A stretch of 64,000 nucleotides of DNA from the NCBI RefSeq assembly GCF_013282805.1, contig NZ_CP054038.1:2418001-2482000 (forward strand). Direction: 5' to 3'. The stretch is from Microbacterium hominis (GTDB lineage Bacteria > Actinomycetota > Actinomycetes > Actinomycetales > Microbacteriaceae). Position numbers and translations under genes: made by a program. Position 1 is the first letter of the stretch. Each line of letters starts with the position of its first letter. Below the pieces are notes generated by a model, which saw only the letters and a list, made by a program, of their open reading frames with translations, searched no databases and was not told the origin of the DNA. This document shows positions 16,051 through 24,936 of this stretch, in pieces.

Positions 16051-16956
16051 TCAGGGACGCGCCTGCACGAGCGCGGTGCGCTGCCACGCCGACAGCAGCC
16101 GAGGGTCGTCGGTGACGATGCCGTCGACCCCGAGCGCGGTCACGGCATCCCACTGCGTGTCCTCGTTGAGGGTGTAGACGACCACGCGCATGCCTGCATC
16201 GTGCAGCCGGTCGACGACCTCGGGGCGCGCCATCACGGCCTTGCGGGCCGCGATCACGCCGCGCACGCCCGCCTGTTCGGCCGCGCGCACGACGTCGTCG
16301 GGGAGGTGCTTGAGGATCAGCAGACGCGGGACGACCTCCGAGACCGCGCCGACCAGTGCGAGGGAGCGCGCGTCGAAGCTCGCGACCGACACGCGGCGCT
16401 CGAGGCCGCGGGATTCGACGGCGGCGATGACGGATGCCACTGCTGCGGCATCCCACTCCCCCTTCAGCTCCACGATCGCGCGCCCGCGGGCGGCGTCGAG
16501 CACGTCGAGGAACTCCTCGGCCGTCGGCACTCGCACGCCGGCGAACTCCTCGGCGAACCACGACCCGGCGTCGAGGGCGCGCACCTCGGCGAGCGTGAGC
16601 GCAGCGATCGGCCCGGTCCCGTCGGTGGTGCGGTCGACCGTCGCGTCATGCATGAGCACGGGATGGCCGTCGGCGGTGAGGGCGAAGTCCACCTCGACGT
16701 GGTCGAATCCGGCCGCCAGCGCGGCGGCGATCGCGGGCAGGGTGTTCTCGGGCGCCGCCATGCCGGCGCCGCGGTGGCTGGCGATGAACGCGGCATCACC
16801 GGGTGTGCGCGCCTCGCCGAGCGCCTCGGTGGTGCTCACTCTGGCGGGCGACGCCCCCAGGAACGCGATCACGAGGCTCAGCACCGCCAGCACGCACACC
16901 ACGAGGAGCGCGTGGAGGCGATCGCGGGCGCGGTCGGGCAGGGCTTCGTCGGGCAT
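16051..16956 (-). CDS. Glycerophosphodiester phosphodiesterase, membrane-anchored
   Basis: The protein has about 301 residues: one N-terminal transmembrane helix (near 17-37), then a GDPD TIM barrel with SHRGAGMAAPENT (catalytic His and Glu), VEVDFALTADGHPVLMHD (metal ligands and second catalytic His) and VELKGEW. It hydrolyses glycerophosphodiesters to glycerol 3-phosphate and an alcohol, probably on the outer face. I chose the ATG at 16956 because GGAGG lies ten bases upstream; an ATG at 16992 would add 12 residues without a ribosome site. It is divergent from the MFS gene, with a T-rich stretch near 17037-17046 between them. Confidence 0.9.
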   Translation of the reverse strand: MPDEALPDRARDRLHALLVVCVLAVLSLVIAFLGASPARVSTTEALGEARTPGDAAFIASHRGAGMAAPENTLPAIAAALAAGFDHVEVDFALTADGHPVLMHDATVDRTTDGTGPIAALTLAEVRALDAGSWFAEEFAGVRVPTAEEFLDVLDAARGRAIVELKGEWDAAAVASVIAAVESRGLERRVSVASFDARSLALVGAVSEVVPRLLILKHLPDDVVRAAEQAGVRGVIAARKAVMARPEVVDRLHDAGMRVVVYTLNEDTQWDAVTALGVDGIVTDDPRLLSAWQRTALVQARP

Positions 16957-17070
16957 TCGGGCATGTCCTCCGGGTCTTCGCCACGTCGTCATCGACGCGG
17001 TGCGAACACTCTAGCCCGACCGTTACCGTTCTGTGATCTTTTTTTCCCCGGCAGGTCTATCGTGTCGATC

Positions 17071-18441
17071 ATGGCGACACGGATCGGCGCGCAGCGCCCG
17101 GTGCTCATCGTGGCGATCCTCGCGAGCGTCGTCGCCTTCCTCGACGGCACCGTGGTGCACGTCGCGCTCCCCGCGATCGACCGCGAACTCGGCGGCGGCC
17201 TGTCCACCCAGCAGTGGGTGGTCGACGCGTATCTCATCACCCTCGGCGCGCTGATCCTCGTCGCCGGGTCGCTCAGCGACCTGTTCGGGCGCGTGCGCGT
17301 GATGCGGATCGGCCTGATCGGGTTCGGCATCACCTCGGTGGCGATCGCCGCCGCGCCCACGGCCGAGTTCCTGATCGCGGCGCGCGCGCTGCAGGGCGTC
17401 GCGGGCGCTCTGCTCGTGCCTTCGTCGCTCGCGCTCATCACCTCGAACTTCCGCGACGCCGCTCAGGCGCGCGCGATCGGCATCTGGACGGGCGCCACCA
17501 CAGCGGCGATGCTGGTCGGCCCCGTGCTCGGCGGGATCTTCGTCGACCTTCTGTCGTGGCGGCTCGCGTTCCTCATCAACGTCGCGCCGATCGCGGTGAC
17601 CCTCGTGCTGCTCGCACGCCTCGGCCTGACCGAGCACCGCCGGCCCGACGCGCACGTCGACTGGGTCGGGGCGGTGCTGTGCACGGTCGGGCTCGGCGCG
17701 GGCGTGTTCGCCCTCATCGAGCAGCCGGCGCTCGGGTGGGGCTCCCCCCTGATCTGGGGCTCGCTCGTGCTCGGCGTGGGGGCGTTCGCCGGCTTCCTCG
17801 TGCGCCAGCGGTTCGCGCCGCAGCCGATGATGCCGCTGTCGCTGTTCCGCATCCGCAACTTCTGGGCGGGGAACCTCGCGACCGCCTTCGTGTACGGCGC
17901 TCTCTCGCTCAACGGCTTCGCCCTCGCGGTCTATCTGCAGCAGGGTGCGGGGCTCCCCGCCACCCTCGCGGGGCTCGCGGCGCTCCCCTCCACGGTGATC
18001 CTCGCGCTGTTCAGCGCCCGGGTCGGCGGGCTGGCGGGGCGCGTGGGTCCGCGGCTGTTCATGACGATCGGCCCCGCCATCATGGCCGTCGGCGCAATCC
18101 TGCTGCTCACGGTCGGCGACGATTTCTCGTACTGGACCCAGGTGCTGCCGAGCATCCTCGTCTTCGGCACCGGACTGTGCCTCACCGTCGCGCCCCTCAC
18201 CTCGGCGATCCTGGGCGCAATCGAGCCGGAGCGGTCGGGCATCGCGTCGGCGGTGAACAACGCGGTCGCGCGGGTGGCGGGCCTCATCACCATCGCGATG
18301 GTGTCGGCCATCGCCGGGGGCGCCCTCGATCTCGACGGCTTCCATCGCACCGCGATCGCGACGGCCGTGCTCATGGTCGCAGGAGCGCTGGTGTCGTTCG
18401 CCGGCATCCGCAACGCGACGCGGACAGCCGTGCGACGCTGA
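17071..18441 (+). CDS. DHA2-type MFS transporter
   Basis: The protein has 456 residues and about 14 hydrophobic segments, with the DHA2 signatures LDGTVVHVALPAI in helix 1, WVVDAYLITLGAL in helix 2, LSDLFGRVRVM (motif A) and the helix-5 motif VGPVLGGIFVD. Such proton antiporters export drugs, dyes or metabolites; the substrate cannot be predicted. A TATCGT box (17058-17063) seven bases before the ATG suggests leaderless transcription. There is no adjacent TetR or MarR regulator. It converges on coaBC, with no spacer between the two stops. Confidence 0.88.
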   Translation: MATRIGAQRPVLIVAILASVVAFLDGTVVHVALPAIDRELGGGLSTQQWVVDAYLITLGALILVAGSLSDLFGRVRVMRIGLIGFGITSVAIAAAPTAEFLIAARALQGVAGALLVPSSLALITSNFRDAAQARAIGIWTGATTAAMLVGPVLGGIFVDLLSWRLAFLINVAPIAVTLVLLARLGLTEHRRPDAHVDWVGAVLCTVGLGAGVFALIEQPALGWGSPLIWGSLVLGVGAFAGFLVRQRFAPQPMMPLSLFRIRNFWAGNLATAFVYGALSLNGFALAVYLQQGAGLPATLAGLAALPSTVILALFSARVGGLAGRVGPRLFMTIGPAIMAVGAILLLTVGDDFSYWTQVLPSILVFGTGLCLTVAPLTSAILGAIEPERSGIASAVNNAVARVAGLITIAMVSAIAGGALDLDGFHRTAIATAVLMVAGALVSFAGIRNATRTAVRR

Positions 18442-19689
18442 TCAGGACGAGTGGATGCCGCGCACGGCGTCCCACAGCGCCTCGGCCGTCTCGCGCTTGG
18501 TCCCGTGCGCCTCCCCGACGGTGCGCCCCTCCCGATCGAGCAGCAGCAGCGCGTTCTCGTCTGTTTCGAACCCCTTCTCCCAGCCGACCTCGTTGACGGC
18601 GAGCAGGTCGGCGCCCTTGCGGATCGCCTTGCGCCGGCCGCGCTCGGCGGCGGTCTCGGCGGCGGTGGGGGTCTCGGCGGCGAAGCCGACGACCGTCTGC
18701 CCGTCCCGGCGCGCGCGCACCAACCCCGCGAGGATGTCGTCGGTCTCGACCAGTTCGAGGGTCAGCCCCGGTTCGGCAGAGCGGTCCTTGCTGAGCTTGT
18801 GCGCCGAGACCTCGGCCACGCGGTAGTCGGCCACCGCGGCGGCCATCACCACCACGTCGGCGGCCGATGCCGCACGGGTCACGGCGGAGGCGAGGTCGGC
18901 GGCGGTGCCCGCCCGCACGATCGTCACCCGCCGATGGGTGGCCGGCTCGCCGAGCACGCCGTCATCGACGTGCGCGGCGACGAGCGTCACCTCGGCGCCC
19001 CGGTCGGCGGCGGCGAGCGCCACCGCGACGCCCTGGCGGCCGCTGGAGCGGTTGCCGAGGTAGCGCACCGGGTCGATCGGCTCCCTGGTGCCGCCAGCGC
19101 TCACCACCACCCGCAGACCCGCGAGGTCGCCCGGTGAGCTCGCGGCGTCGGTGACGGCGGGCGCAGCATCCACCGCCTGCAACGCGGCGGCGACGATGGC
19201 CTCGGGCTCGGACATCCGGCCCGGCCCGGAGTCTCCGCCGGTGAGCTCGCCGTCGGCCGGGCCGACCATGACCACGCCGCGGTCGCGCAGCGTCGCGATG
19301 TTGGCCTGCGTGGCCGGGTGCCGCCACATCTCGGTGTGCATCGCGGGGGCCGCCACGACCGGTGCCGTGGTGGCGAGTAGGGTCGTTCCCAGGAGGTCGT
19401 CGGCGAGTCCCGCGGCCATCTTCGCCAGGGTGTTCGCCGTCGCGGGCGCCACGATCACGAGGTCGGCCTGCTGACCGAGCGCGACGTGACGCACGCGGGC
19501 GACGTCGTCGTGGACGGAGGTGGTGACGGGATGCCGGCTGATGGCCTCCCACGTCGGCAGTCCGACGAAGCGCACGGCGTCGTCCGTCGGCACGACGTGC
19601 ACCTCATGGCCCTCCTTCACGAGGAGGCGCACCAGGTGCACGGTCTTGTAGGCGGCGATGCCTCCGGTGACTCCGACGACGATGAACAC
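18442..19689 (-). CDS. coaBC: Phosphopantothenoylcysteine synthetase/decarboxylase
   Basis: The 415-residue bifunctional enzyme covers the second and third steps of coenzyme A synthesis from 4'-phosphopantothenate. The N-terminal CoaC flavoprotein has GGIAAYKTVHLVRLL, APATANTLAKMA and PAMHTEMW; the C-terminal CoaB part starts near residue 190 with VVSAGGTREPIDPVRY, and later has AAVADYRV and FAAET. In the CoaC signature the usual Asn of PxMNxxMW is His here; I recall the same in mycobacterial CoaBC. The start is the GTG at 19689 with CAAGAT six bases upstream. It is divergent from the NRDE gene. Confidence 0.93.
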   Translation of the reverse strand: MFIVVGVTGGIAAYKTVHLVRLLVKEGHEVHVVPTDDAVRFVGLPTWEAISRHPVTTSVHDDVARVRHVALGQQADLVIVAPATANTLAKMAAGLADDLLGTTLLATTAPVVAAPAMHTEMWRHPATQANIATLRDRGVVMVGPADGELTGGDSGPGRMSEPEAIVAAALQAVDAAPAVTDAASSPGDLAGLRVVVSAGGTREPIDPVRYLGNRSSGRQGVAVALAAADRGAEVTLVAAHVDDGVLGEPATHRRVTIVRAGTAADLASAVTRAASAADVVVMAAAVADYRVAEVSAHKLSKDRSAEPGLTLELVETDDILAGLVRARRDGQTVVGFAAETPTAAETAAERGRRKAIRKGADLLAVNEVGWEKGFETDENALLLLDREGRTVGEAHGTKRETAEALWDAVRGIHSS

Positions 19690-19738
19690 CCTCCGATCTT
19701 GGCACGGCCGGGATCGCCCGAAGCCAGGAGCGTCCGCG

Positions 19739-20455
19739 ATGTGCACCGTCGTCATCCGCGTGCCCGAGACCGCCGACGAGCCCACGCGCCTGCTCGCGAT
19801 CCGAGACGAGGATCCCGGTCGGCCGTGGAACCCCCTCGGCCGGTGGTGGCCGGAGGCGCACGAGGGCGTCGTGGGGGTGCGGGATGTGCGCGCGGGCGGC
19901 GCGTGGCTGGCCGCCGACCCCGGAACGTCGCGGCTGGCGGTGCTGCTGAACCGTGCGGACGTATCCACGCGCCCCGAAACGGAGCTCGTCTCCCGGGGCG
20001 GCATCGTGCTCGACGCGGTCGCCGGCCGACCGCCCGCGCATGACCCGCGCACGCATGGCTTCAACCTCGTCGAGGTCGACGCCGCCCGATCGCGCGTGCG
20101 CACGTGGGACGGCGCAGCGCTGCGCACCGTGGACCTCGCACCGGGCACGCACATGATCGCGCACGACGACGTCGACGACCTCCGGACGTCCCGGATCGCC
20201 CGCTGGCTCGACGAGTTCCGTGCGACTCGCCCCGCCCCGGGCGAGGAATGGTGGATGCCGTGGCTCGCCGTGCTCGAGGCATCCGCGTCGCTCGAGAGCA
20301 CCGACGACGAGGCGATCATCCGCGACAACCGTCCGCACGGGTACCCGACTCTGTCGCTGCTGGCGTGCGTGGCCTCGATCGGGCGCGACGGGATCGATGT
20401 GCGGTACGGCGAGCTCACCCGACCCGGCCAGTGGGGCGGGCTGGAGCTGGGCTGA
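19739..20455 (+). CDS. NRDE/TANGO2-family protein
   Basis: The protein has 238 residues and begins MCTVVIRV. If the initiator Met is removed, Cys2 becomes N-terminal, as in Ntn-type hydrolases and the NRDE family. RDEDPGRPWNPLGRWWP takes the place of the NRDE signature (here IRDED rather than NRDE), and the GFNLVEVD segment and the C-terminal DVRYGE are family-typical. TANGO2-type proteins have been linked to haem or lipid handling in eukaryotes; the bacterial function is unknown. I chose the ATG at 19739 because AGGAG lies eight bases upstream. It is convergent with the ALDH/deoC operon. Confidence 0.78.
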   Translation: MCTVVIRVPETADEPTRLLAIRDEDPGRPWNPLGRWWPEAHEGVVGVRDVRAGGAWLAADPGTSRLAVLLNRADVSTRPETELVSRGGIVLDAVAGRPPAHDPRTHGFNLVEVDAARSRVRTWDGAALRTVDLAPGTHMIAHDDVDDLRTSRIARWLDEFRATRPAPGEEWWMPWLAVLEASASLESTDDEAIIRDNRPHGYPTLSLLACVASIGRDGIDVRYGELTRPGQWGGLELG

Positions 20456-20484
20456 GGGCCGCGCCGCACACCGCGGCGGCGCCC
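20456..20484. terminator. Hairpin between convergent genes
   Basis: The arm GGGCCGCGCCGC (20456-20467) pairs with GCGGCGGCGCCC (20473-20484) with two internal mismatches and a short loop. It lies directly after the NRDE stop and just before the convergent short ALDH gene ends. There is no T-tract. Confidence 0.5.
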
Positions 20485-20486
20485 GA

Positions 20487-21350
20487 TTAGACCATGCTCT
20501 TGGGGTGCCACACCGTCTTGGTCTCGGTGAAGGCGGTGATGCGGGCGAGGCTCGGGGCCGCGGCATCCACCCCGCTCTCGGGCGGGAGCACTCGGGTGAG
20601 GGTCTGCGCGGCCGCGATCTCGAGGTCGACCCAGTCGAGGTCTCCGGCGCCGACGAGGTCGAGCGCGTGCACGTCGGGATGGGATGCCAGCCACGGCGCG
20701 ATCTCCGCGGGCGACCCGGTCAGCACGTTGACCACTCCCCCGGGCACGTCGCTCGTGGCGAGCACCTCGGCGAGCGAGATCGCCGACAGCGGGAAGCGCT
20801 GGGACGCGACCACCACCACCGTGTTTCCCGTCACCAGCGCCGGCGCCACGGCCGACACGAGACCGAGCAGGGCGGTGTCCTGCGGGGCGATGACCCCGAC
20901 CACGCCCGTGGGCTCGGGCACCGAGATGTTGAAGTACGGCCCTGCCACCGGGTTGCCGTTGCCGGCGACCTGCCCGAACTTGTCGCACCACCCGGCGTAC
21001 CAGACCCAGCGGTCGACGGCCTCGTCGACCTCGGCGCCGGCGACCGCGGCGCTGACGCCGGTCTGCGCGGTGATCTCGTCGACGAACTGGGCCCTGCGAC
21101 CCTCGAGCAGCTCAGCGACCCGGTAAAGCACCTGCCCCCGGTTGTACGCGGTGGCCCCGGACCACGGCTTCACCGCCCCGACGGCGGCCGAGACCGCGTC
21201 GCGCGCGTCTTTGCGCGAGGCGAGCGCCGCGTTCGCGAGGAACCCGCCCTTCGCCGCCTCCACTGCGTACGTGCGACCCGACTCGCTGCGCGGGAACGCC
21301 CCGCCGATGAAGAGCTTGTAGGTCTTGGGCACCGTCAGGCGCTTGCTCAT
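20487..21350 (-). CDS. Short aldehyde dehydrogenase-like protein lacking catalytic Cys
   Basis: The protein has 287 residues, against about 480 for a full ALDH. It covers the N-terminal cofactor-binding half: YKLFIGGAFPRSESG, GVIAPQDTALLGL in place of the Asn-containing PWNFP motif, VTGNTVVVV and VPGGVVNVLTG. It ends before the catalytic Cys region, and the Glu-containing ELGG motif is absent. It overlaps the full ALDH gene by ATGA (21347-21350), so the two are co-translated. A non-catalytic partner or regulatory subunit is the likely role. ALDH pairs after deoC occur in other actinobacteria (family knowledge). There is no sign of frameshift: the reading frame is clean and the end is followed by a hairpin. 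Confidence 0.8.
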   Translation of the reverse strand: MSKRLTVPKTYKLFIGGAFPRSESGRTYAVEAAKGGFLANAALASRKDARDAVSAAVGAVKPWSGATAYNRGQVLYRVAELLEGRRAQFVDEITAQTGVSAAVAGAEVDEAVDRWVWYAGWCDKFGQVAGNGNPVAGPYFNISVPEPTGVVGVIAPQDTALLGLVSAVAPALVTGNTVVVVASQRFPLSAISLAEVLATSDVPGGVVNVLTGSPAEIAPWLASHPDVHALDLVGAGDLDWVDLEIAAAQTLTRVLPPESGVDAAAPSLARITAFTETKTVWHPKSMV

Positions 21351-22789
21351 CTCATCCCGCCCTTCAGGTATGCGGCCAGGCCGTGCCTGCCGCCCTCGCG
21401 TCCGTAGCCCGACTCCTTGTAGCCGCCGAAGGGGCTCGACGGGTCGAAGCGGTTGAAGGTGTTCGCCCAGACGACGCCGGCGCGCAGGCGGTCCGCCACC
21501 GCGAGGATGCGCGAGCCCTTCTCGCTCCAGATACCGGCGGACAGGCCGTACGGCGTGTTGTTGGCCTTCGCGATCGCCTCGTCGGGCGTGCGGAAGGTGA
21601 GCACCGAGAGCACCGGGCCGAAGATCTCGTCTCGCGCGATGCGGTGGCTGGACTGCACATTCGTGAAGATCGTCGGCGCGAACCAGAAGCCCTTGTCGGG
21701 GATCACGCAGTCCGCCGTCCAGCGCTCAGCGCCCTCCTCGTCGCCGATGCGGCTGAGCTCGCGCACCCGCGCCAGCTGCTCGGCCGAGTTGATCGCGCCG
21801 ATGTCGGTGTTCTTGTCGAGCGGGTCGCCGAGGCGCAGCGTCGAGAGGCGCGCCTTCAGCCGCTCTACCACCTCGTCGTGGATCGACTCCTGCACGACCA
21901 GCCGGCTGCCCGCGCAGCAGACCTGCCCCTGGTTGAAGAAGATGCCCGTGACGATCCCGTCGACGGCCTGCTCGATGGGCGCGTCGTCGAAGATGATGTT
22001 CGCCGCCTTGCCGCCGAGCTCCAGGGTCACCTTCTTGGACGTGCCGGCGACCGCCTTCGCGATCTCGCGTCCGACCGCGGTCGAGCCGGTGAACGCCACC
22101 TTGTCGACATCGGGATGCCGTACCACGGCCGCACCGGTGGCTCCGGCTCCGGTCACGATGTTGACCACGCCGGGCGGGAGGTCTGCCTGCTGGAGGATCT
22201 CGGCGAACAGCAGAGCCGACAGGGGCGTCGTCTCGGCGGGCTTGAGCACCACGGTGTTGCCGGCGGCGAGCGCGGGGGCGATCTTCCACGCGAGCATGAG
22301 GAGGGGGAAGTTCCACGGGATCACCTGCCCGGCGACTCCCAGCGGCTGCGGGTCGGGCCCGAGCCCGGCGTAGTCGAGCTTGTCGGCCCAGCCGGCGTAG
22401 TAGAAGAACCACGCCGCGACGAGCGGGATGTCGACGTCGCGGCTCTCCTTGATCGGCTTGCCGTTGTCGAGGCTTTCGGCCACGGCGAGCTCGCGCGCGC
22501 GCTCCTGGACGAGCCGGGCGATCCGGAACAGGTACTTGCCGCGATCACGCCCGCTCATCTTCGACCAGGTCTTGTCGAAGGCACGCCGCGCGGCCTGCAC
22601 GGCGGCATCCACATCCTCTTCCGACGCCGCCGCGACCGTGGCGATGCGCTGCTCGTCGGCCGGGGAGATGGTGTCGAATGCGGTGCCCGATCCCGCGCGG
22701 AACTCGCCGTCGATGAACAGCCCGTACTCGTCGCGCAGGTTCAGGATCGCGCGCGACTCGGGGGCGGGCGCGTACTCGAGGAAACTCAT
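21347..22789 (-). CDS. Aldehyde dehydrogenase
   Basis: The 480-residue NAD(P)-dependent ALDH carries all catalytic elements: VIPWNFPLLML (Asn), LKPAETTPLSA, FTGSTAVGREI, ELGGKAANIIFDD (general base Glu), FFNQGQVCCAGSRL (nucleophilic Cys) and EIFGPVLSVL. It lies between deoC upstream and the short ALDH downstream on the same strand, so acetaldehyde released by deoxyribose-phosphate aldolase is a natural substrate, oxidised to acetate. The ATG at 22789 is followed by SFLEYAPAPES and preceded by GGGAGA. The spacer to deoC is about 47 bases, consistent with one operon. Confidence 0.9.
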   Translation of the reverse strand: MSFLEYAPAPESRAILNLRDEYGLFIDGEFRAGSGTAFDTISPADEQRIATVAAASEEDVDAAVQAARRAFDKTWSKMSGRDRGKYLFRIARLVQERARELAVAESLDNGKPIKESRDVDIPLVAAWFFYYAGWADKLDYAGLGPDPQPLGVAGQVIPWNFPLLMLAWKIAPALAAGNTVVLKPAETTPLSALLFAEILQQADLPPGVVNIVTGAGATGAAVVRHPDVDKVAFTGSTAVGREIAKAVAGTSKKVTLELGGKAANIIFDDAPIEQAVDGIVTGIFFNQGQVCCAGSRLVVQESIHDEVVERLKARLSTLRLGDPLDKNTDIGAINSAEQLARVRELSRIGDEEGAERWTADCVIPDKGFWFAPTIFTNVQSSHRIARDEIFGPVLSVLTFRTPDEAIAKANNTPYGLSAGIWSEKGSRILAVADRLRAGVVWANTFNRFDPSSPFGGYKESGYGREGGRHGLAAYLKGGMR

Positions 22790-22836
22790 ATTCTCTCCCG
22801 GTGATGCAGCAGCCGGCAGCGGCCGGCGTGCCGAGA

Positions 22837-23844
22837 TCAGTCGATCGTCACGTAGTCGGTCCCGGTGTAATGGCCGGTCGCGAGCTTCTGCCGCTGGCGC
22901 AGCACGTCGTTGAGCAGGCTGGAGGCGCCGTACCGGAACAGATGCGGCTGCAGCCACTCCTCGCCGGCGATCTCGGCGACGGTCACCAGGTACTTGATCG
23001 CGTCCTTGGCGGTGCGGATGCCGCCTGCCGGCTTCACGCCGATCCGCTCGCCGGTGGCGCGGTGCCAGTCGCGCACGACCTCGAGCATCAGCAGCGTCAC
23101 CGGCAGCGTCGCGGCGGGCTGGACCTTGCCGGTGGAGGTCTTGATGAAATCGCCGCCCGCGAGGATCGCCAGCCACGACGCCCGCTTGATGTTGTCGTAG
23201 GTGGTGAGCTCGCCCGTCTCGAGGATCACCTTCAGCGACGCCGAGGACCCGTCGGCGCGGCGACAGGCCTGCTTCACCTGCGCGATCTGGTCGAAGACCT
23301 GCCCGTACCGGCCCGCGAGGAACGCCCCGCGATCGATCACCATGTCGATCTCGTCGGCGCCGGCGGCGACGGCCTCCGCGGTGTCGGCCAGCTTGATGGC
23401 CAGCGACGCGCGGCCGCTCGGGAACGCGGTCGCCACCGCCGCCACCGACACGCCGCCCTCGTCGGGGTCGCCGTGGGCGGAGCCCAGGGCCTCGACCGCG
23501 TGCGGCACCATGTCGCCGTACACGCAGACCGCCGCCACGCGGGGACAGGTCGGATCGGACGCGTCGGGATTGAGCGCCTTGGCCACCAGCGAGCGCACTT
23601 TGCCCGGGGTGTCGGCGCCCTCGAGCGTGGTCAGGTCGATGAGCTCGATGATCTTGTCGAGCGCCCACGCCTTGGAGGTCGTCTTGATCGACCGGGTGCC
23701 GAGGTCGCCCGCCCGCTGGGCCAGGCCCACGGCATCCACTCCGGCCAGGCCGTGCAGGTAGCGACGCAGGGTCACATCGTCGGGCTCCCCGCCGAGGAGC
23801 TCGACGGCACGCTCGGGCAGGGTCTGCAGATCTGTGCGGCTCAT
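22837..23844 (-). CDS. deoC: Deoxyribose-phosphate aldolase
   Basis: The 335-residue enzyme splits 2-deoxyribose 5-phosphate into acetaldehyde and glyceraldehyde 3-phosphate in deoxynucleoside salvage. Schiff-base Lys lies in GGDFIKTSTGK, the second Lys in GVKPAGGIRT, and ILETGEL is also present. The N-terminal 70 residues are longer than in E. coli DeoC (259 residues), as is usual for the long actinobacterial and eukaryotic type. I chose the ATG at 23844 because GGGGGAG lies four bases upstream. It is the first gene of the deoC-aldA-short-ALDH operon. No nucleoside phosphorylase or regulator is adjacent. Confidence 0.93.
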   Translation of the reverse strand: MSRTDLQTLPERAVELLGGEPDDVTLRRYLHGLAGVDAVGLAQRAGDLGTRSIKTTSKAWALDKIIELIDLTTLEGADTPGKVRSLVAKALNPDASDPTCPRVAAVCVYGDMVPHAVEALGSAHGDPDEGGVSVAAVATAFPSGRASLAIKLADTAEAVAAGADEIDMVIDRGAFLAGRYGQVFDQIAQVKQACRRADGSSASLKVILETGELTTYDNIKRASWLAILAGGDFIKTSTGKVQPAATLPVTLLMLEVVRDWHRATGERIGVKPAGGIRTAKDAIKYLVTVAEIAGEEWLQPHLFRYGASSLLNDVLRQRQKLATGHYTGTDYVTID

Positions 23845-23967
23845 CGTTCTCCCCCCGTCGGGTGCCGGGTGGATCACGTCGGTGTGAGCCGCGGCGCGGG
23901 CACGCGGTGCGGGCCCGCTTCGATCGTAGGCGCGGGAGGCGGGAAGGTCTACGGATCGGCGCGCCGG

Positions 23968-24936
23968 TCAGGCCAGCGCCGCGCGCACCTTGTCGATGTC
24001 GTCGGTCATCTGCGCGATGAGCGGCTCGATGCCCTCGAAGGCCACCATCCCGCGCACGCGACCCGCGAAGCGGATCTCGACGGTGTGGTCGTAGAGATCG
24101 AGGTCGGCCTCGTCGAGCACATACGCCTCGACCTGGCGCTGCACCACATCGTCGAACGTGGGATTGGTGCCCACGCTGATCGCGGCCGGGTAATGGATGC
24201 TGCGCCCGGCCTCACCGCCGGAGGACGGCATCCCGTGGTCGACGAGCCAGCCGGCGTACACGCCGTCGGCGGGGATGAAGCCCTCGAGGTCGGCGCCGAG
24301 GTTCGCCGTGGGGAAGCCGAGTTCACGGCCGCGCTTCGCGCCGTGCACGACCTGACCCCGCACCGCGTGCGGACGGCCGAGCAGGCGCGCGGCGCCCACC
24401 ACGTCGCCGTCGTCGAGGAGCTCGCGCACCCACGTCGAGGAGACGCGCCTGCCCTCGTCGATCGCCCGCACGTCGTCGACGACGTCGACCTCGAAGCCGA
24501 ACCGGGGGCCGAGCTCGCGCAGCAGCGCGGGCGTGCCGGCCCCGCCCCGGCCGAACCGGAAGTCGCTGCCCACCATGACGATCTTCACCCCGAGCGCGCC
24601 CACGAGCACGTGCTCGACGAACGCCTGCGCGTCGAGGTCGGCGAGCCGCCGGTCGAAGGTGAGCATGAGCGTGGCATCCACACCGGAGTCGGCCAGCAGG
24701 CCGAGCTTCTGGTGCTCTCCGACCAGGCTGTCGGGGCAGATGTCCGGGCGCAGCAGCGCGAGCGGATTGCGGTCGAAGGTGACCGCGACGATCTTCGCGC
24801 CGAGGGCGGCGGCATCCACCCGCGCCCGATCGATGACCGCGCGGTGGCCCGTGTGCACTCCGTCGAACTTGCCGATCGCGGCCACCGAGGGCCCGAAGTC
24901 CGCGGGCACTTCCGCCGGATCGCGGAAGACGATCAC
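23968..24936 (-). CDS. ribF: Bifunctional riboflavin kinase/FAD synthetase
   Basis: The 322-residue enzyme makes FMN then FAD. The N-terminal adenylyltransferase domain has AIGKFDGVHTGHRAVI and GSDFRFGRGGAG, with STWVRELL near its end. The C-terminal riboflavin kinase has GRELGFPTANLG, DGVYAGW and the TNPTF motif. The start is GTG 24936, whose GTGA overlaps the stop of the upstream membrane-protein gene, so the two are translationally coupled. In most actinobacteria ribF follows truB in the nusA-infB-rbfA-truB series; here three small genes and spacers stand between them. Confidence 0.93.
   Translation of the reverse strand: MIVFRDPAEVPADFGPSVAAIGKFDGVHTGHRAVIDRARVDAAALGAKIVAVTFDRNPLALLRPDICPDSLVGEHQKLGLLADSGVDATLMLTFDRRLADLDAQAFVEHVLVGALGVKIVMVGSDFRFGRGGAGTPALLRELGPRFGFEVDVVDDVRAIDEGRRVSSTWVRELLDDGDVVGAARLLGRPHAVRGQVVHGAKRGRELGFPTANLGADLEGFIPADGVYAGWLVDHGMPSSGGEAGRSIHYPAAISVGTNPTFDDVVQRQVEAYVLDEADLDLYDHTVEIRFAGRVRGMVAFEGIEPLIAQMTDDIDKVRAALA

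Noticed and set aside
17033..17046. T-run as a terminator between the GDPD and MFS genes
   Set aside because: The two genes diverge here, so no transcript ends at this site, and there is no hairpin before the run.
20487..21350. Short ALDH as a frameshifted pseudogene
   Set aside because: The frame is clean, starts by coupled overlap with the full ALDH, and ends at a terminator-like hairpin, with no remnant of the missing half downstream.
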